Below are positions 59,163-64,000 of a DNA stretch of 64,000 bases, piece after piece. Position 1 is the first letter of the stretch. Each line of letters starts with the position of its first letter. Position numbers and translations under genes: made by a program. Source of the stretch: Saccharibacillus soli (GTDB lineage: Bacteria; Bacillota; Bacilli; Paenibacillales; Paenibacillaceae); NCBI GenBank assembly GCA_002189105.1, contig NIOB01000002.1, forward strand, positions 372,001-436,000, given 5' to 3'. The notes under the pieces were generated by a model. The model saw nothing but the letters and a program-made list of their open reading frames with translations, searched no databases and was not told the DNA's origin.

Positions 59163-60608
59163 ATGCAAGAGACGGGGCTGAGCCAAGAAATCGTATATAC
59201 GGGGGTTCCGGGACTGGACGAGCTGCTTGGCGGAGGCGTGCCTCGCGGGACGACGATCATCCTGGAAGGAAACCCAGGTACGGGCAAAACGACACTGGGC
59301 ATCCAGTTTTTGCTCGAGGGCGCCCAGCAATACGGGGAATCAGGCATCTACATTACTTTTGAAGAGCTTCCGGAACAAATTTATCGGGATATGTCGGGAT
59401 TTGGCTGGGATCTGCGCGAGCTGGAACGTCAGAACAAGCTTCGTATTATCTGCCTGGAACCCGACGTTCTGCTGGATCAGATGATGCGGACGGATGGGTT
59501 GTTTGAACAGCTGATCCGGGAGATCGATTGCAAGCGGGTCGTGATCGACAGCATCAGTTTGTTCCGGACATTGGGTGGGCTTCAGACGGATGGACGTGAG
59601 CAGATTTATTCTATTCGCAACATTATGCGCAAGTTCAATCTGACGGCCTTTTTCCTGAGAGAATATGGAGAATGGGAAGGACGTTCCACGCCGTTTGAGA
59701 ACTATGTCTGCGACGGCATTATCCGCCTGTCGCTGCGCGAGCATCTGGAGAAGTATCGCAAGCGGACGATTGAGATCCTGAAAATGCGGGGAACCTGCAT
59801 TGTGGAAGGCGAACATCATTACCGCTTCATGAAAGACGGAATCTGTATTCTGCCGGCTCTGTCGATGGTAGAAGACAAGATGCTGAACGACGGTGTGGAT
59901 CGTCTGAGCACGGGCATCGAGTCGCTTGATGAGCTGCTGCTCGGCGGGATTCCCCAGGGAAGCGCCTTCATGCTGGACAGCAACAGCAAGGCCAATTACA
60001 AATATTTGATGACTTCGATCTATGCGGAGCGAATCAAGCAGGGAGACTGTGTGTTATTCATGCTCTCCGGGCTGAGTTCGGTTGAGACGCTGGAGCAGTC
60101 CCTGGAGCTGTTCGGGGCATCGCTCAAGGAAGCCGCGCTTGAAGAGAGAGTCTTCTTTATCGATCATTATCATCGCAAGGTTGCGCCTGAGTACGAGAAT
60201 CTGATTGTCTATGTGGATCGGCTCTCAAACGAAGAATACCAGAAGAAGGTGTACGAGGCGATCAATCCGCATTTCCGCGAAACGATCGTGCAAGGCAAAC
60301 GCTGGTTCATTCATTATGACCTCAATACGATCATTTCCGAGCGCGGGCGTGAATTTGTCAAGCGCCATTTTGCCGACGAGATGGCCCGGTGCAGGGCAGC
60401 CGGCATTACTGTGCTCTGCCAAAGCAATTTTACGGAGATCGGAATGGAGACAGCTTCCTTCCTGGAGCGGGCCTCAAATGGCGTTATCCGCACCTGGGTG
60501 GACGGAAGTTATCAGTATCTCCAGATCACGAAATCCCCGGGCGGCCGCATGTCGGCTCCCCATATCGTCGACAATATCAGGGAAAGACCGTATGTTAGGC
60601 TGATATAG
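59163..60608 (+). CDS. KaiC-like RecA/RAD55-family ATPase, two tandem domains
   Basis: A 481-residue protein with two KaiC repeats. Domain 1 (about 8-235): VPGLDELLGGGVPRGTTI, Walker A GNPGTGKTT (36-44), catalytic Glu pair in TFEELPEQ (67-68) and Walker B VVIDSISL. Domain 2 (about 245-470) begins IESLDELLLGGIPQGSAF, but its P-loop is degraded to LDSNSKANYKYL, so it probably does not bind ATP in the usual way. No KaiA or KaiB is present. It is followed by a small winged-helix gene and a LuxR regulator on the same strand, suggesting a signalling module. Confidence 0.85.
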   Translation: MQETGLSQEIVYTGVPGLDELLGGGVPRGTTIILEGNPGTGKTTLGIQFLLEGAQQYGESGIYITFEELPEQIYRDMSGFGWDLRELERQNKLRIICLEPDVLLDQMMRTDGLFEQLIREIDCKRVVIDSISLFRTLGGLQTDGREQIYSIRNIMRKFNLTAFFLREYGEWEGRSTPFENYVCDGIIRLSLREHLEKYRKRTIEILKMRGTCIVEGEHHYRFMKDGICILPALSMVEDKMLNDGVDRLSTGIESLDELLLGGIPQGSAFMLDSNSKANYKYLMTSIYAERIKQGDCVLFMLSGLSSVETLEQSLELFGASLKEAALEERVFFIDHYHRKVAPEYENLIVYVDRLSNEEYQKKVYEAINPHFRETIVQGKRWFIHYDLNTIISERGREFVKRHFADEMARCRAAGITVLCQSNFTEIGMETASFLERASNGVIRTWVDGSYQYLQITKSPGGRMSAPHIVDNIRERPYVRLI

Positions 60609-60624
60609 GGGGCACACGAGAAAG

Positions 60625-60870
60625 ATGACGATTTCGGATCAGGAGTTGTTGAAGCTGCAGATGGAATGTACCGTGTTTTTTGAGAATAACCCTTACGCCT
60701 ATGAAACCGCGAGAGGGCTGGCCAAGAAGCTCGGTCGCGGCGTTGAGCCGCTGCAAATCGTATTGAATCGCTTGGCCGCAATCTCCATCCTGGATAAAAG
60801 AGGTGAAGGGAACATGGCAATCTATTCGTACAAAACCCCTTATACTCAAAGCGAAGTGGAGATCCATTAA
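60625..60870 (+). CDS. Small winged-helix-like protein
   Basis: An 81-residue protein, 16 bp after the KaiC-like gene and 1 bp before the LuxR-type gene. ENNPYAYETARGLAKKLGRGVEPLQIVLNRLAAISILDKRGEGNMAIYSY resembles a MarR/ArsR-like winged helix: an Ala-x-x-Leu helix, a recognition helix and a wing at KRGEGNMAIYSY. It may bind DNA or link the KaiC-like protein to its regulator. The tight spacing favours one mRNA. Confidence 0.75.
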   Translation: MTISDQELLKLQMECTVFFENNPYAYETARGLAKKLGRGVEPLQIVLNRLAAISILDKRGEGNMAIYSYKTPYTQSEVEIH

Positions 60871-60871
60871 T

Positions 60872-63058
60872 ATGATCGAAAAAAGCTGGGCAATGGACGT
60901 AAAGAAAACCGTCGAAGAAGTTCAACAAACCTATGCCGAATTTACGCGTTTATCGATTCTGATTGTAGACGCACAAGGACGGCCTCTCGTTCGACCCTCC
61001 TCGTATCACCCCTTCTTCCGCAAGCTGGCGGAATCGGATGGGGAGACCCGGGAGCGTTTCTGGCAGGAAGTGAGTCTGTATGCCGGGCTGACTCGCCCTG
61101 CTCTCTGCGATCTCTGGCTGCCTGGTGTGAAGTTTATCATCGCTCCGTTCAAATCCCCCGCTGCTGATGCCGTCTACTACGTAGTGGCAGGCGTGCTCAT
61201 CCAATCGGGAACCAAGTCCATGCTCGAAGAAGAAGCGAGAAAGTCGGGGCTGTATGACGAAGGTCGCAAGCTGCTGCTGGATCTCGTGATGGAAGCCGAA
61301 GAATTGTCCGCCGAAGAAGCGGAAGTCTGGCGTGAGAAGATCGGCAAGCTGGCGGATACTGCCGAACGTCTGCTTCGCTCTGCCTATCGGGAAAGTTACG
61401 TGCGTGAACGTCTGAGCGATCTGCGTTCTGTGCTTGCTGTGGCTCGACGTGAACGGGTTTCGGTTAACGAATCCTTTGAGCAGTTTATGAGCATCAGCGG
61501 TGGTGTGGATGTCATGGGCTATGCTGAAAGAGTCGGTTCCGGGGAATATCGAATTGTTCGAGTCGCCGGAGAAGGGGCATCAGGGCTGCAGGATACAGAG
61601 TTCCGAGAAGGCGAAGGATTTCTTGGACAGGCCGCATTAAGCGACAGCCCCATGCAGTGGACAGATGTTCAACGTGACCCCAGATCCGTGTTCTTCAAGC
61701 AAAAAGGGATGGGCGATTTCTACGGACTTCGCTGCTTCCCGGTGCGGGTAGGCAGCGACCAGTTGGGGATTCTGTTCCTGGTAGCGAAGAAAAAAGTCCA
61801 GCCTGATGCGCTGCTGCGGGAATTTGAAGATCTGCTGATTGCGTTAATCAGCGAATATATCGCCAGCGGAACGATTGAAGCACGCATGGAGCGTCAAATT
61901 CAGCGTCTGCGCCCACTCATGGAAGTCACAAGGTTTATGATCTCCGCGCAGAACACCCAGCGGATCATGTTCATGCTTGTGGATATGAGCCTCAGTCTGG
62001 TGTGGAATCCGTCTTCCGCCATCATTGTGCATGAAAGTTCCAATGGGGAGAAGGTGCAGATTGTCTCGCGCGGAATCGCCAACGATTTTGCCGAACAATA
62101 TGCCCGTGATGTAGCCAAACGAGTGCTGCGAGAAAGTCCTTCCCATAGTCAGGGATTCGAGCTATCTCAGACCGAAGAAGGCCAATTGATGATCGAATAT
62201 CCGATTGTCTATGCGGGCAAGGTGCGCGGCGTGCTGGCGCTGTCCCTGAGCAGTGAACAGGAAGCCGAAGAGTGCCGTGAGGTGCTGCTTGCCTTGGCAA
62301 CCATGGGCAGTATCATTCTGCAATCCGTACACGATCAGCGGGAACTCGGATTGCAGAACGAGCGGTTCCTGCGCCTGATGTACACGTCGGTCAAGACTGG
62401 CGAGGACGATCAAGGCAAGGCGACCGATCTCGCTCTGCGATTGCTGGATGAATACGCCCGTTATGGGGGAATCACGGCAGAAGAAGCTCTTTCTCTCAAG
62501 AAGGCGACGATGCTGTCTGTATTGGATGATGCGGCGCGGCGTGAATTGAGTGAGGCTTTTGTGAGTGAGTTGGCGGTGCTGAAGGAGTACCGGGCGATGG
62601 TGGATTCCGAAGGGCAGACAGGGAGTTTCTCGTATACGCGACCGGCACAGGTACTCCGAACAGTCTTGTATTTTGCCGGTTTGGACGAAGATACGGCCAG
62701 CCGCCTGCATTTGACCGGAGTGTCGCCTGAGCTGTTTAATCATTATCGCAAGTTTATGGCGGTGCGGCATACCGTTCAGAGCGAAGTGGCGCTGTCGGAA
62801 GGCTCAGGCGCTTCCTTCAATCCGGCTGAAGCCGAGGAGCGTGGGATTGATGCGATCGTGAAAGAGTTCGGTCTGTCGAAACGTGAGAAGGAAGTGCTGG
62901 AACTGGTCGTGCGGGCATCCAGCAACAAGGACATCGCAGCCAAGCTGTTTATCAGTGAGCATACGGTCAAGAACCATCTAACCAACATCTTCAACAAGAT
63001 GAGCGTAAGTGACCGGGCACAGGCCATTGCACGGGTATTTAATCGCGGCATCGGTTGA
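60872..63058 (+). CDS. LuxR-type regulator with PocR-like and GAF sensor domains
   Basis: A 728-residue regulator. Residues 5-115 (VEEVQQTYAEFTRLSILIVDAQGRPLVRPSSY) resemble a PocR sensory domain but lack its usual cysteines. One GAF domain lies around 195-330 (FREGEGFLGQAAL, FYGLRCFPVRVGSDQLGILFLVA), and a second GAF-like region at 345-490. The C-terminal LuxR helix-turn-helix is LSKREKEVLELVVRASSNKDIAAKLFISEHTVKNHLTNIFNKM. A frame extension of 23 codons overlaps the previous gene and is rejected. ATG 60872 follows GTGGAGAT. It is the third gene of the KaiC-like module; a terminator follows. Confidence 0.87.
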   Translation: MIEKSWAMDVKKTVEEVQQTYAEFTRLSILIVDAQGRPLVRPSSYHPFFRKLAESDGETRERFWQEVSLYAGLTRPALCDLWLPGVKFIIAPFKSPAADAVYYVVAGVLIQSGTKSMLEEEARKSGLYDEGRKLLLDLVMEAEELSAEEAEVWREKIGKLADTAERLLRSAYRESYVRERLSDLRSVLAVARRERVSVNESFEQFMSISGGVDVMGYAERVGSGEYRIVRVAGEGASGLQDTEFREGEGFLGQAALSDSPMQWTDVQRDPRSVFFKQKGMGDFYGLRCFPVRVGSDQLGILFLVAKKKVQPDALLREFEDLLIALISEYIASGTIEARMERQIQRLRPLMEVTRFMISAQNTQRIMFMLVDMSLSLVWNPSSAIIVHESSNGEKVQIVSRGIANDFAEQYARDVAKRVLRESPSHSQGFELSQTEEGQLMIEYPIVYAGKVRGVLALSLSSEQEAEECREVLLALATMGSIILQSVHDQRELGLQNERFLRLMYTSVKTGEDDQGKATDLALRLLDEYARYGGITAEEALSLKKATMLSVLDDAARRELSEAFVSELAVLKEYRAMVDSEGQTGSFSYTRPAQVLRTVLYFAGLDEDTASRLHLTGVSPELFNHYRKFMAVRHTVQSEVALSEGSGASFNPAEAEERGIDAIVKEFGLSKREKEVLELVVRASSNKDIAAKLFISEHTVKNHLTNIFNKMSVSDRAQAIARVFNRGIG

Positions 63059-63085
63059 TTGACTTTTTTGACAGAAGCAACAGGC

Positions 63086-63137
63086 AAGCGGCGGGCAGCT
63101 GCGCAACGAACAGTTCGCAGAAGTCCGCCGCTTTTTG
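63086..63137 (+). terminator. Terminator of the KaiC-like module
   Basis: AAGCGGCGG...CTGCG pairs with CGCAG...CCGCCGCTT, followed by five T. Confidence 0.88.
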
Positions 63138-63188
63138 CCGATCTTTTTTGGTTTCTTGCTACCCTCTGCTTATTCTTTTGAAACGAGA

Positions 63189-63217
63189 GAACCTTCCTAA
63201 TTTGGAAGGTTATTTTC
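63189..63217. terminator. Second small hairpin, terminator or operator
   Basis: AACCTTCC pairs with GGAAGGTT around TAATTT, followed by ATTTT. Confidence 0.5.
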
Positions 63218-63289
63218 GTTTATAAATAGTGATTATTTCCCTATTTTTTATTAGGGGGTGGAAATTTTCTGTCTAATGATGTATAAAAA

Positions 63290-63335
63290 TCCCAAAGAAG
63301 GGTTTGGTAAGTAGGAAACATCCTCTTCTTTGGGA
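63290..63335 (+). other. Strong leader hairpin before the surface-protein gene
   Basis: TCCCAAAGAAG pairs perfectly with CTTCTTTGGGA across 24 bases, ending about 84 bp before the start codon. There is no T-run. The rest of 63218-63418 is AT-rich. Confidence 0.6.
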
Positions 63336-63418
63336 CGACTTCAGCCTTATCGAAATCAACCAGCAGCTGTCGTCTAGTCGCAGAAACTAAACAAAAATGA
63401 GAGGGTGCTGATGCGAGC

Positions 63419-64000
63419 ATGCAAAGACGGACACAAACAAGGACGATGAAATCATGGTTTTGCGGCTGGATGGCCGTCGTTCTGGTGGTTGCCCTGTTTC
63501 CTTTCAGCCCGGGTCGTGCACTTGCGGCCGGAAGCCTGACCGTAACCATGTCCAATTCGTCTGCGGTGGCAGGAGATAAGACCGACATCAATGTGGCGTA
63601 TACCAACAGTGCAGTATTGAGTTTGAATCTGGGAGCCTTGGACTTTGTGCTTCCTGCGGGAATTACAGCCACAACGTCCGATCAGATCAATGGTGTCAAT
63701 CTGACCCCTTCGCAGATCCTCGATGGCGGCCAGCGGGTTCGACTCAGTGGATTAAGTCTTGCTTTGTTATCCACCACCACAACCCTCTCCCTCAAGCAAA
63801 AAACCCTTCCCATTTCCGGGAATTACGATTTTCAGGCGAAAGCTTATGGCTTGAACCTTACGGTCATCAGTACCACTCCTCTCGATGTTCAGAACGCTAC
63901 GCTAAATATCAACGCCCTTACCCTTCCTCTTGCTTCGGTAAGTGTGACCAATAACTCTGGCAGCTCCGATACCGTTTCAGTCAGTGGAGTGAAGACGGGC
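63419..64000 (+). CDS. Secreted/surface protein (partial, 3' end outside window)
   Basis: The first 194 residues of a longer protein; the frame is open at the window end. The signal peptide is basic n-region MQRRTQTRTMKSW, core MAVVLVVALFPF and a likely cut after ALA (about residue 36). The mature part is Thr/Ser/Asn-rich and beta-strand-like (SLTVTMSNSSAVAGDKTDINVAY, ISGNYDFQAKAYGLNLTVI, SVSVTNNSGSSDTVSVSG), as in repeat-built Gram-positive surface proteins. The first ATG (63419) is used; ATG 63446 with AAGGA nearby is possible. No cell-wall anchor is visible in this part. Confidence 0.75.
   Translation, partial: MQRRTQTRTMKSWFCGWMAVVLVVALFPFSPGRALAAGSLTVTMSNSSAVAGDKTDINVAYTNSAVLSLNLGALDFVLPAGITATTSDQINGVNLTPSQILDGGQRVRLSGLSLALLSTTTTLSLKQKTLPISGNYDFQAKAYGLNLTVISTTPLDVQNATLNINALTLPLASVSVTNNSGSSDTVSVSGVKTG

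Overview
The window looks like chromosomal DNA of a Gram-positive Paenibacillaceae bacterium (Paenibacillus or Saccharibacillus type). The evidence is strong AGGAGG-like ribosome binding sites, TTGACA/TATAAT promoters, Bacillus-type 7-1-7 Fur boxes, a YdjO-type cold-inducible protein, a KtrB potassium transporter, CsbD and YjlB proteins, and a moderately high GC content. I saw no rRNA, tRNA, insertion sequence, prophage or CRISPR array. Most genes are housekeeping or accessory metabolism, with several notable repeat-rich or structured intergenic stretches.

Layout. 1-4136: IolS-like aldo/keto reductase (cut by the window edge, with a sigma-B-like promoter), pentapeptide-repeat protein, peptidase T, and a guanylate-kinase-like protein carrying an inserted 11-unit five-residue repeat. 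4137-5208: about 1 kb without a gene, holding a cluster of GC-rich hairpins and an array of REP-like palindromes, two of them inside a 105-bp tandem duplication. 5209-11079: Fur-controlled divergent iron locus, efeU-efeO-efeB on the minus strand and tatA-tatC on the plus strand. EfeB is a Tat substrate, so uptake and export genes are paired. 11100-11876: two cold-shock genes.

12146-20032: six co-directional genes (KAS III, ATP-grasp ligase, NAD-dependent epimerase/3-beta-HSD-type reductase, metallo-beta-lactamase-fold hydrolase, F390-synthetase/PaaK-type adenylate ligase, GNAT-like protein) that look like an uncharacterised acyl-derived small-molecule or lipid pathway. They are interrupted by an AT-rich gap with DnaA boxes. 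20370-24190: potABCD polyamine ABC transporter, whose ATPase seems to start at a non-canonical ATC codon. 24441-28319: OatA-like acyltransferase, small membrane protein, K+ channel-like protein, and pyroglutamyl peptidase.

28687-35401: hypothetical protein, ECF sigma/anti-sigma pair, aldo/keto reductase, nitroreductase, and a divergent MocR regulator/LysE exporter pair with a perfect inverted-repeat operator. 35596-44916: cytoplasmic alpha-amylase, second nitroreductase, DUF72 protein, amidase, 7TM-PAS-GGDEF cyclase, YjlB cupin, TVP38 protein, and CsbD with a textbook sigma-B-type promoter. 45456-55137: hybrid histidine kinase with a degenerate receiver, HNH protein with long basic low-complexity arms, KtrB, MenA-like prenyltransferase, alpha/beta hydrolase, winged-helix/TPR regulator, and MFS transporter. 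55548-64000: secreted copper-amine-oxidase-N-like protein, ABC exporter pair, a KaiC-like ATPase/small wHTH/LuxR regulatory module, and the start of a secreted surface protein cut by the window edge.
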